NCBI RefSeq assembly: GCF_020181035.1
Contig: NZ_JAIQYY010000021.1
Location: 121,849-185,848, forward strand
Direction of reading: 5' to 3'
Source of the DNA: Streptomyces sp. CoH27
GTDB taxonomy: Bacteria; Actinomycetota; Actinomycetes; Streptomycetales; Streptomycetaceae
DNA: 64,000 nucleotides
Part shown: piece by piece, positions 16,635 through 23,980 of the stretch
How the letters are laid out: each line of letters begins with the position of its first letter
How positions within the stretch are numbered: position 1 is the first letter of the stretch
Notes under the pieces: generated by a model
Databases searched by the model: none
What the model was told of the DNA's origin: nothing
Seen by the model: only the letters and a program-made list of their open reading frames with translations
Translations under genes and position numbers: made by a program

Positions 16635-17450
16635 ATGTCCCACACCGCTCACATACGCAGCCACCGGAAGCCCCGCCGCAGCGCGTCGACCCTCGCGATG
16701 CGGGCCGGAGTTGCCGGTGGCGTCCTCAGCACCCTGGCAGTCGCCGGGGCGTCCGGCTCGGCGAACGCGGCCGAGCCGGTGACGCAGACCCTCGAACTGC
16801 CCACCCTGACGGCCGACCTGGCCGCCCAGGCGGCCCAGACCGCGGACGCCACGCAGCAGGCCGCCGCGAACTACCAGCTGCAGGCCGAGCGAGACGCGGC
16901 CGCCGCGAATGCCGCGAAGCAGGCCAAGGCGGACCTGGCCGAGGCGAAGCAGAAGGCCGCGGAGGCCAAGAAGAAGGCCGACGAGGAGGCCCGCATCCAG
17001 GCCGCCGCGCGCGCCTCGCGCAACGCGGAGCGCACGGTCCTCTCCGCGTCGTCGAGCACCGACTCGTCGTCCTCCACCGGCTCCTCCACGGCGACCGGTT
17101 CGGCCGCCGCCGTGGTCAGCTTCGTGAAGGCGCAGATCGGCAAGGCCTACGTCTCCGGTGCCACCGGCCCCTCCGCCTACGACTGCTCCGGTCTGGTGCA
17201 GACGGCCTTCAAGCAGGTGGGCGTCAGCCTGCCGCGCGTCTCCCAGGACCAGTCGACGGCCGGCACCCAGGTCTCGCTGAGCAACCTCCAGCCGGGCGAC
17301 ATCCTGTACTGGGGCAGCGCGGGCAGCGCGTACCACGTCGCGGTGTACGTGGGCGACGGCATGTTCGTCGGCGCGCAGAACCCCTCCAGCGGCGTCGGGG
17401 AGCACCCGCTGTCGTACGACCCGCCGACCGGCGCCGTGCGGGTGCTCTGA
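16635..17450 (+). CDS. Secreted NlpC/P60 (C40) peptidoglycan endopeptidase
   Basis: This is a probable exported cell-wall hydrolase that cleaves stem peptides of peptidoglycan. From ATG 16635 (M-S-H-T-A-H-I-R-S-H-R-K) it has 271 residues. A basic N terminus and hydrophobic segment end in GSANAAEP, a likely signal-peptidase site. An Ala/Lys/Glu-rich coiled coil of about 90 residues follows, then a Ser/Thr linker and the C-terminal NlpC/P60 domain. The catalytic cysteine is in YDCSGLVQTAF and the catalytic histidine in AYHVAVYVGDG. Upstream in-frame ATGs at 16578 and 16605 would put about 20 non-signal residues in front, so they are not preferred, although the AAGGAG at 16607-16612 is farther from 16635 than usual. 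Confidence 0.88.
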   Translation: MSHTAHIRSHRKPRRSASTLAMRAGVAGGVLSTLAVAGASGSANAAEPVTQTLELPTLTADLAAQAAQTADATQQAAANYQLQAERDAAAANAAKQAKADLAEAKQKAAEAKKKADEEARIQAAARASRNAERTVLSASSSTDSSSSTGSSTATGSAAAVVSFVKAQIGKAYVSGATGPSAYDCSGLVQTAFKQVGVSLPRVSQDQSTAGTQVSLSNLQPGDILYWGSAGSAYHVAVYVGDGMFVGAQNPSSGVGEHPLSYDPPTGAVRVL

Positions 17451-17477
17451 GGGCATCCCGCACCTTTCGACGCGCGT

Positions 17478-17508
17478 AGGGCCGCAGCCGCTCAGGGGCA
17501 GCGGCCCT
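17478..17508 (+). terminator. Hairpin terminator after the C40 peptidase
   Basis: AGGGCCGC (17478-17485) and GCGGCCCT (17501-17508) form a perfect 8-bp stem 28 bases after the peptidase stop. There is no T-tract, as is common for Streptomyces terminators. Confidence 0.6.
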
Positions 17509-17613
17509 TGCGCCGTTCCCCCGGGCCCTCCCGTGCGTCAGGCCGGCCGTACCTGACATGCTCGGCTCGGGCCGCCGTCCGGCGGTCCGTCCACGAGCGA
17601 AGGAGACCGCGCG

Positions 17614-18240
17614 ATGCCACGCGTGTTCGTCCAGGGAAGCCCCGCCGACTACTACCCCCGTCACGCCCCCGAGGCCGGGCGTGGCGCGGTACGGCGGATC
17701 ACCGAGGTCGGCGAGGAGGTCCTGCACAAGCCGTGCCGGGATGTCACGGAGTTCGGACCCGACCTCGCCGCGCTCATCGACGACATGTTCCTCACCATGT
17801 ACGTCGCCGAGGGTGCGGGACTGGCGGCGAATCAGGTCGGGGTCGATCTGCGCCTTTTCGTGTACGACTGCCCCGATGACGACGGAGTCCGGCATGTCGG
17901 ACACATGGTCAATCCGGTGCTGGAGACGCTGTCGAGCGGGCGGCGGCTGCTCGACGAGGGCGAGGGCTGTCTGTCGGTGCCGGGTGCCGTGATGGCCGTA
18001 CCGCGGCCGGAGCGGGCCGTCGTGCGCGGGCAGGACAAGGACGGCAACCCGCTCGTCATCGAGGGCACGGGGTACTTCGCCCGCTGCCTGGCGCACGAGA
18101 CCGACCACACCTACGGGCACGTCTATCTGGACCGGCTGTCCAAGCGGGAGAAGAAGGACGCGCTCAGGCAGATGGCGGACCGGCGGGACGAGGTGTTCGC
18201 CCGCCGGGCCACTCGGGCCGGGGAGCTGAGCCGGGGCTAG
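17614..18240 (+). CDS. def: Peptide deformylase
   Basis: Peptide deformylase removes the N-formyl group from new proteins, using a metal held by one Cys and two His. All three family motifs are present in the 208-residue product: GAGLAANQVG (67-76), EGCLS (117-121, metal cysteine C119) and HETDH (161-165, metal histidines and catalytic glutamate). AAGGAG eight bases before ATG 17614 supports the start. An N-terminal extension of about 25 residues precedes the core. Streptomyces usually have several deformylase genes, so this need not be the essential copy. It converges with the next gene, leaving 7 bases between stops. Confidence 0.93.
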   Translation: MPRVFVQGSPADYYPRHAPEAGRGAVRRITEVGEEVLHKPCRDVTEFGPDLAALIDDMFLTMYVAEGAGLAANQVGVDLRLFVYDCPDDDGVRHVGHMVNPVLETLSSGRRLLDEGEGCLSVPGAVMAVPRPERAVVRGQDKDGNPLVIEGTGYFARCLAHETDHTYGHVYLDRLSKREKKDALRQMADRRDEVFARRATRAGELSRG

Positions 18241-18247
18241 CAGGGGC

Positions 18248-19540
18248 TCACGCCTTCGGGGCCACCTTGCTCAGGCCGTTGATGATGCGGTCCATCGCGT
18301 CGCCGCCCGTGGGGTCGGTGAGGTTCGCCAGGAGCTTGAGGGTGAACTTCATCAGCATCGGGTGGGTGAGGCCGCGCTGGGCGGCGATCTGCATGACCTT
18401 CGGGTTGCCGATGAGCTTCACGAAGGCGCGGCCGAGGGTGTAATAGCCGCCGTAGGTGTCCTTGAGGACGCGCGGGTAGCGCTGCAGGGCGATCTCGCGC
18501 TGTGCGGGCGTGGCCCGCGCGTGGGCCTGGACGATGACGTCGGCGGCGATCTGGCCGGACTCCATGGCGTAGGCGATGCCCTCGCCGTTGAAGGGGTTCA
18601 CCAGGCCGCCGGCGTCGCCGACGAGCAGCAGCCCGCGCGTGTAGTGCGGCTGGCGGTTGAAGGCCATCGGCAGGGCGGCGCCGCGGATGGGTCCGGTCAT
18701 GTTCTCCGGGGTGTAGCCCCAGTCCTCCGGCATGGAGGCGCACCAGGCCTTGAGGATCTCGCGCCAGTCCAGCTCCTTGAAGGAGGCGGAGGTGTTGAGG
18801 ACGCCGAGGCCGACGTTGGACGTGCCGTCGCCCATGCCGAAGATCCAGCCGTAGCCGGGCAGCAGCCGGTCCTGGGCGCCGCGGCGGTCCCACAGTTCCA
18901 GCCAGGACTCCAGGTAGTCGTCCTCGTGGCGGGGCGAGGTGAAGTAGGTGCGCACCGCGACGCCCATCGGGCGGTCCTCGCGGCGGTGCAGGCCCATCGC
19001 GAGGGACAGCCGGGTGGAGTTGCCGTCGGCGGCGACGACCAGCGGCGCGTGGAAGGTGACCTCGCGCTTCTCCTCGCCGAGCTTGGCGGTGACGCCCGTG
19101 ATGCGGCCGGTGCGGTCGTCGACGACCGGGCCGCTCACATTGCAGCGCTCGTACAACCGCGCGCCCGCCTTCTGGGCGTTGCGGGCGAGCTGCTCGTCGA
19201 AGTCGTCGCGCTTGCGGACGAGTCCGTAGTTCGGGTAGGCGGCGAGATCCGGCCAGTCCAGCTGGAGGCGGGAGCCGCCGCCGATGATGCGCAGGCCCTT
19301 GTTGCGCAGCCAGCCGGCCTCCTCGGAGATGTCGATGCCCATGGCGACGAGCTGCTTGACCGCGCGCGGGGTGAGGCCGTCGCCGCACACCTTCTCGCGC
19401 GGGAACTCGGTCTTCTCCAGGAGCAGGACGTCGAGACCGGCCTTGGCGAGGTGGTACGCGGTCGTGGAGCCGGCCGGCCCCGCGCCGACGACGATCACGT
19501 CGGCGTTGTTCTCGGAGAGGGGCTCCTTCACGACGGTCAC
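18248..19540 (-). CDS. Geranylgeranyl reductase family FAD enzyme, probably menaquinone-tail saturating (MenJ-like)
   Basis: Members of this FAD-dependent family reduce isoprenoid double bonds. The 430-residue product has an N-terminal Rossmann dinucleotide site (VIVVGAGPAGSTTAYHLAKAG, with an acidic end in LLEKTEFPREKVCGDG) and the second FAD motif LLVGDAGGLVNPFNGEGIAYAMESG. The start is GTG 19540. Mycobacterial MenJ saturates one menaquinone isoprene unit, and Streptomyces make partly saturated MK-9. The position between complex I and menG/mqn genes supports that role, but substrate assignment is inference; chlorophyll-type or lipid substrates are the family alternatives. Confidence 0.85.
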   Translation of the reverse strand: MTVVKEPLSENNADVIVVGAGPAGSTTAYHLAKAGLDVLLLEKTEFPREKVCGDGLTPRAVKQLVAMGIDISEEAGWLRNKGLRIIGGGSRLQLDWPDLAAYPNYGLVRKRDDFDEQLARNAQKAGARLYERCNVSGPVVDDRTGRITGVTAKLGEEKREVTFHAPLVVAADGNSTRLSLAMGLHRREDRPMGVAVRTYFTSPRHEDDYLESWLELWDRRGAQDRLLPGYGWIFGMGDGTSNVGLGVLNTSASFKELDWREILKAWCASMPEDWGYTPENMTGPIRGAALPMAFNRQPHYTRGLLLVGDAGGLVNPFNGEGIAYAMESGQIAADVIVQAHARATPAQREIALQRYPRVLKDTYGGYYTLGRAFVKLIGNPKVMQIAAQRGLTHPMLMKFTLKLLANLTDPTGGDAMDRIINGLSKVAPKA

Positions 19541-19637
19541 GGCGGGATCTCCCCAAGTTCGAAATCTGCGTGCCGACCGGCACTGGACATGGGCAGTCTA
19601 TTCAGCAGAATTGATCACCCGGCTGAAGGGCTGCCCT

Positions 19638-20171
19638 GTGAACGGACCTCTCCCCGCGGTACGGTTGCGCGTCCCCACGCACGAGGACGCGGTCGCCTGG
19701 CACCGGGTCTTCGACGATCCCGAGGTCATGGAGTTCTACGGCGGCAAGGCGGCGGCCCTGTCCGTCTACGAGGAACTCACCGCGCGTCAGCGGCGGCACG
19801 ACGCCGAGCACGGCTTCTGTCTGTGGACGATGCTCGACGCGGACGGCGAGGTCATCGGTTTCACCGGCGCCCAGCCCTGGCGGCCCGGCTGGGGTCCGGT
19901 CGGCGAGACAGAGATCGGCTGGCGGCTCGGCCGGAAGCACTGGGGCAAGGGGTACGTCACCGCGGCCGCGCGCGAGACCCTGGAGCGGGTGCGGACGGCC
20001 GGGATCAGGGAAGTGGTGGCGGTGGTACGGCCGGGCAACGAGCGGTCGATCGCGGTGACCCGCCGGCTTGGCATGCGCCCTGCGGAGACCTATCCGCACC
20101 CCACGCTGGACGAGCGGGCGCTCTGCTTCCGGCTCACCCTTCACCAGGAAGCCGTCCATCACGGACAGTAG
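19638..20171 (+). CDS. GNAT family N-acetyltransferase
   Basis: The 177-residue product is of the RimJ/RimL type: acetyl-CoA dependent acetyl transfer to a protein N terminus or small molecule. Seen are TEIGWRLGRKHWGKGYVTAAARETLE, which holds the acetyl-CoA pyrophosphate loop, and NERSIAVTRRLGMRPAE, the conserved C-terminal helix. The start is GTG 19638, divergent from the reductase gene 97 bases away. Substrate unknown. Confidence 0.85.
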   Translation: MNGPLPAVRLRVPTHEDAVAWHRVFDDPEVMEFYGGKAAALSVYEELTARQRRHDAEHGFCLWTMLDADGEVIGFTGAQPWRPGWGPVGETEIGWRLGRKHWGKGYVTAAARETLERVRTAGIREVVAVVRPGNERSIAVTRRLGMRPAETYPHPTLDERALCFRLTLHQEAVHHGQ

Positions 20172-20253
20172 TCGTCTGTTACAGAAAGACACCGGAGCCT
20201 TCCGGGTCGGGCGCACGGGAGTTACCCTTCCAGTACCGCTGGGGGTGACATCT

Positions 20254-20589
20254 GTGCGCATAACACCCAAAACACCCGAAGTGCGCGTGCCGCGGCTGGT
20301 CGGACTGATGGCCGTGGACGCGCGCGAAACGGCCCAGGCGCGGGGCCTGTTCCTCAACGCGCCGGACCGCCCGGACTTCCATCTCACCGTCGTCGACTAC
20401 GTCGTACGCCAGTATCCGCAGCCCGGCGCCGAGGTGCCGCCGGACTCGATGGTGTACGTGTGGTTCGACTTCGGCGAGGGCGAGGGCGGCGGAGGCGTGC
20501 GCGAGCCACGCATCCCACGGCCGCCGACGGGCGGGATCCGGCGCGAACTCGGCGAGCCGGGCGACACGTTCGAGATGATCAACCGCTAG
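20254..20589 (+). CDS. PASTA-domain protein
   Basis: This is a small 111-residue protein dominated by one PASTA domain (VPRLVGLMAVDARETAQARGL ... QYPQPGAEVPPDSMVYVWF). In penicillin-binding proteins and PknB-type kinases PASTA domains sit outside the cell and bind muropeptides or beta-lactams. No signal peptide or membrane segment is visible here, so the protein is probably cytoplasmic or exported by another route. Start GTG 20254 is preferred over GTG 20245 because GGGGGTG lies at the right distance. Confidence 0.7.
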   Translation: MRITPKTPEVRVPRLVGLMAVDARETAQARGLFLNAPDRPDFHLTVVDYVVRQYPQPGAEVPPDSMVYVWFDFGEGEGGGGVREPRIPRPPTGGIRRELGEPGDTFEMINR

Positions 20590-20614
20590 ACCGCACCGCC
20601 GCACCAGCGGGGTC

Positions 20615-21310
20615 TCAGCTCTCCTTGAAGCCCCGGTGCAGTGCGACCACACCGCCGGTGAGGTTGCGCCACGCCACCTTCGACCAGCCCGCCTTGCGCA
20701 GCCGTTCGGCGAGGGCGGGCTGGTCGGGCCAGGCACGGATGGACTCGGCGAGATAGACGTAGGCGTGCGGGTTCGAGGACACCGCGCGGGCGGCCGGCGG
20801 CAGCGCCCGCATCAGGTACTCGGTGTAGACGGTGCGGAACGGCGCCCACGTCGGCGTCGAGAACTCGCAGATCACCACGCGGCCGCCGGGGCGGGTCACC
20901 CGGTACATCTCGCGCAGGGCCGTGTCCGTGTCCTGGACGTTGCGCAGCCCGAAGGAGATCGTCACGGCGTCGAAGGTGTCGTCCTTGAACGGCAGCTTCG
21001 TCGCGTCCCCGGCCGTGAACGGCAGCCAGGTGTGCTTCCTCTTGCCGACCTGGAGCATCCCGACCGAGAAGTCGCAGGGGACGACGTACGCGCCCGTCCG
21101 CGCGAACGGCAGCGAGGAGGTCGCCGTACCGGCCGCGAGGTCGAGGACCTTCTGCGCGGGACGCGCGTCGACCGCCTTCGCCACCTCCTTGCGCCAGCGC
21201 CGGTCCTGGCCGAGCGACAGCACGTCGTTCGTCAGGTCGTACCGTTCCGCCACGTTGTCGAACATCGAGGCGACTTCGTGCGGCTGCTTGTCCAGGGATG
21301 CGCGGGTCAC
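20615..21310 (-). CDS. menG: Demethylmenaquinone methyltransferase
   Basis: MenG (UbiE family) carries out the final C-methylation of demethylmenaquinone with S-adenosylmethionine. The 231-residue product shows FDNVAERYDLTNDVLSLGQDRRWRK, SAM-binding LDLAAGTATSSL and ISFGLRNVQDTDTALREMYRVTRPGG. Start GTG 21310. It lies 50 bases downstream of the amidohydrolase-like gene and mqnC on the same strand, so co-transcription is likely. Confidence 0.93.
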   Translation of the reverse strand: MTRASLDKQPHEVASMFDNVAERYDLTNDVLSLGQDRRWRKEVAKAVDARPAQKVLDLAAGTATSSLPFARTGAYVVPCDFSVGMLQVGKRKHTWLPFTAGDATKLPFKDDTFDAVTISFGLRNVQDTDTALREMYRVTRPGGRVVICEFSTPTWAPFRTVYTEYLMRALPPAARAVSSNPHAYVYLAESIRAWPDQPALAERLRKAGWSKVAWRNLTGGVVALHRGFKES

Positions 21311-21360
21311 CCGCCCATTGTGGCAGCAGGGGGTACAGCGTCCCGGCAGCAGCCTCGGTT

Positions 21361-21960
21361 TCAGCGGCGGCGGTACACCAGGCGCCCGCCGATCACGGTC
21401 GCCACGCAGGTGCCGGCGCCGCGGCGGACCAGTTCGGCGCGGTCCGCGACGTCGAACACGGCGAAGCGGGCGGGCCCGCCCGGGACGAGCCGCGGCAGCA
21501 GGATCAGCGGGGTCGGGGACAGCGCCGCCGGGCCGGGAAGGCGGTCGGGCCGCTGCCCCACCGCGAGCCCGGCCCTGCGCACGGCGTCGACCACGACCCG
21601 CGACCGCAGCTCCCCGGCCACCGCCACCGTGCCGTGCGCCAGCATCCGCTGCACCCCACGTCGCGCGCTCGCGCCGAGGCGCGCGGGATCAGCGCGGAAG
21701 ATCTCCCTCGCCCGCACCCCGCCGATGGGCTCGGTGCCGAGGACGTCGGCCTCGCGCGGGTCGGGATGGTAGGTGCCCTCCAGCAGCTCCGGACCGTACG
21801 GGTTCAGCAGCCCCGGGGTGAGGATGCCGGGCCAGCGCCGCACTCTCGCCCGGGGTTCGGCGGCGGCCAGTTCCTCGTACGGGCCGACCGCGGCGACGGA
21901 GTCCCCGTCGACCAGAACAGCCGCCTCGGGAGACCGCTCGGCGAGGTGAAGTGTCAGCAC
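21361..21960 (-). CDS. Truncated amidohydrolase-like protein lacking the metal-binding HxH
   Basis: The 199-residue product resembles the two ends of imidazolonepropionase/aminofutalosine-deaminase-type amidohydrolases. The N-terminal composite beta domain (AVLVDGDSVAAVGPYEELAA) leads to WPGILTPGLLNPYGPELLE, where active members have G-x-N-x-H-x-H. Here the histidines are replaced by P-Y-G. The C terminus (VFDVADRAELVRRGAGTCVATVIGGRLVY) is the closing beta segment. About half of the usual 400-residue TIM barrel is missing, yet the frame is open and codon use is normal. The start GTG 21960 is 7 bases after the mqnC stop. It could be a retained pseudoenzyme of menaquinone synthesis or a decaying gene. 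Confidence 0.7.
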   Translation of the reverse strand: MLTLHLAERSPEAAVLVDGDSVAAVGPYEELAAAEPRARVRRWPGILTPGLLNPYGPELLEGTYHPDPREADVLGTEPIGGVRAREIFRADPARLGASARRGVQRMLAHGTVAVAGELRSRVVVDAVRRAGLAVGQRPDRLPGPAALSPTPLILLPRLVPGGPARFAVFDVADRAELVRRGAGTCVATVIGGRLVYRRR

Positions 21961-21967
21961 GACGGGG

Positions 21968-23182
21968 TCAGTTGGCGGAGAGCAGCTTCAGCTCGGGGTG
22001 GGCCGTGCCGCCCTCGATGGCTGTGGAGGAGATGTGGGAGACCACGCGGTCGTCGACGGGATCGTTCGCCGGGTCGTCGTGGACGACGAGGTGCTCGTAC
22101 GTCGTCGCGCGCTGCGCCGGGACGCGGCCCGCCTTGCGGATCAGGTCGATGATCTCCAGGCGGTTGGAGCGGTGCTTGGCGCCGGCCGAGGAGACCACGT
22201 TCTCCTCCAGCATGATCGAGCCGAGGTCGTCCGCGCCGTAGTGCAGCGACAGCTGGCCGACCTCCTTGCCCGTGGTCAGCCACGAGCCCTGGATGTGCTG
22301 GACGTTGTCGAGGAAGAGACGGGCGATCGCGATCATCCGCAGGTACTCGAAGATCGTGGCCTGCGTGCGGCCCTTCAGGTGGTTGTTCTCCGGCTGGTAG
22401 GTGTACGGGATGAAGGCGCGGAAGCCGCCCGTGCGGTCCTGGACGTCCCGGATCATCCGCAGGTGCTCGATGCGCTCGGCGTTCGTCTCGCCCGTGCCCA
22501 TCAGCATGGTCGAGGTGGACTCCACGCCCAGCCGGTGCGCGGTCTCCATGATCTCCAGCCAGCGCTCGCCGGACTCCTTCAGCGGCGCGATGGCCTTGCG
22601 GGGGCGCTCGGGGAGCAGTTCCGCGCCGGCGCCGGCGAAGGAGTCGAGGCCCGCCGCGTGGATCCGGGTGATGGCCTCCTCGACCGACACTCCGCTGATC
22701 CGGGCCATGTGCTCCACCTCGGACGCGCCCAGCGAGTGGATCACCAGCTGCGGGAAGGCGTCCTTGATGGCCTTGAAGTGCTTCTCGTAGTACTCGACGC
22801 CGTAGTCCGGGTGGTGGCCGCCCTGGAACATGATCTGGGTGCCGCCCAGTTCGACGGTCTCCGCGCACCGGCGCAGGATGTCGTCGAGGTCGCGGGTCCA
22901 GCCCTTGTCCTTGTCCTTGGGGGCCGCGTAGAAGGCGCAGAACTTGCACGCCGTGACACACACGTTCGTGTAGTTGATGTTGCGCTCGATGATGTACGTC
23001 GCGATGTGCTCGGTCCCGGCGTACTTACGGCGGCGCACGGCGTCGGCGGCGGCGCCCAGCGCGTGCAGGGGCGCGTCGCGGTAGAGGGCGAGCGCCTCCT
23101 CGGCGGTGATCCGGCCACCGGCGGCGGCACGGTCGAGGACGGCTGTGACATCAAAAGAGGTGAGGTCGGCCTTCTCGGTCAC
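21968..23182 (-). CDS. mqnC: Cyclic dehypoxanthinyl futalosine synthase (radical SAM)
   Basis: MqnC cyclises dehypoxanthine futalosine in the futalosine route to menaquinone. The radical-SAM cluster motif CVTACKFC is at C75, C79 and C82 of a 404-residue product. Start GTG 23182 (V-T-E-K-A-D-L-T) is chosen because GAAAGG precedes it at a good distance; a TTG at 23209 would add nine residues. Family stretches such as GGTQIMFQGGHHPDYGVEYYE and TYQPENNHLKG are present. It heads the mqnC, amidohydrolase-like, menG set. Confidence 0.95.
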   Translation of the reverse strand: MTEKADLTSFDVTAVLDRAAAGGRITAEEALALYRDAPLHALGAAADAVRRRKYAGTEHIATYIIERNINYTNVCVTACKFCAFYAAPKDKDKGWTRDLDDILRRCAETVELGGTQIMFQGGHHPDYGVEYYEKHFKAIKDAFPQLVIHSLGASEVEHMARISGVSVEEAITRIHAAGLDSFAGAGAELLPERPRKAIAPLKESGERWLEIMETAHRLGVESTSTMLMGTGETNAERIEHLRMIRDVQDRTGGFRAFIPYTYQPENNHLKGRTQATIFEYLRMIAIARLFLDNVQHIQGSWLTTGKEVGQLSLHYGADDLGSIMLEENVVSSAGAKHRSNRLEIIDLIRKAGRVPAQRATTYEHLVVHDDPANDPVDDRVVSHISSTAIEGGTAHPELKLLSAN

Positions 23183-23260
23183 CGGCGTGCCTTTCGCAGG
23201 GTTCGTCAAGGTTGTGGACGGACCGGACCAGCCTACGCCAGGGGTTTTTGCCCGCCGACC

Positions 23261-23980
23261 TCAGGCCGTGTGCGCGCCCAGCAGGAGTCCGGCCAGGGCG
23301 CCCGCCAGAAGGAACGGGCCGAATGCGATCGCCGATCCGCGCCCGGCGCGCCGTACGGCGACGAGCGCACCGCCGTAGAGCGCGCCCAGCAGGATCCCGG
23401 CGAAGGCGCCGAGCAGCACGGTGGACCAGCCGTACCAGCCGAGCGCGGCGCCCGTGCCCAACGCCAGCTTCACATCGCCGAAGCCCATGCCGGCCGGGTT
23501 GACGAGGTGCAGCACGTAGTAGCCGGCGCCGAGCGCGAGGGCGCCGTAGAGCGCGGTGGGCCAGTGGCCGGCGTGGCCGGGCAGCAGGGCGGCGAGGCCC
23601 AGCAGGGCGAGGGCGGCCGGGGCGAGCGGCAGGGTCAGCGGGTCGGGCAGCCGCCGCACCCGCACGTCCACCACGGCCAGCAGCACACCCACGGGCGCGA
23701 GCAGCAGCCACGCCACCAGCTCGGGGCGGGCGCCGGTGGCGGCGGCGAGGGCGGCGCAGGTGAGGGCGGTGACGACGGCGGTGCGGACGCCCTCGCCCTT
23801 GCGGCCACAGGTTCCGCAGCCCGTCGTCCCCACCCACCCCCGGATCGGGTGCCCGGCCGGGCAGTGGTCCCGCCAGGGCTCCTCCGGCGGTACGGCGAAG
23901 CGGTGGGCGGCGCGGGGCAGCAGGGCGCCGGCCGGCGCGCCCCACAGCGCGGCGGCGGCCGCCAGTGCGCCCGTGCTCAT
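23261..23980 (-). CDS. Prepilin peptidase (type IV leader peptidase, A24 family)
   Basis: This is a membrane aspartyl protease that would cleave leader peptides of type IV pilin-like or Tad proteins. The 239-residue hydrophobic product has GMGFGDVKLALG, the GxGDxK catalytic motif, and an earlier aspartate in LAVVDVRVRRLPDP. A Cys-rich loop (HCPAGHPIRGWVGTTGCGTCGRKG) lies near the N terminus. The start ATG 23980 overlaps the kinase stop (ATGA), so expression is tied to the kinase. No pilin or secretion ATPase gene is in the window. Confidence 0.85.
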   Translation of the reverse strand: MSTGALAAAAALWGAPAGALLPRAAHRFAVPPEEPWRDHCPAGHPIRGWVGTTGCGTCGRKGEGVRTAVVTALTCAALAAATGARPELVAWLLLAPVGVLLAVVDVRVRRLPDPLTLPLAPAALALLGLAALLPGHAGHWPTALYGALALGAGYYVLHLVNPAGMGFGDVKLALGTGAALGWYGWSTVLLGAFAGILLGALYGGALVAVRRAGRGSAIAFGPFLLAGALAGLLLGAHTA

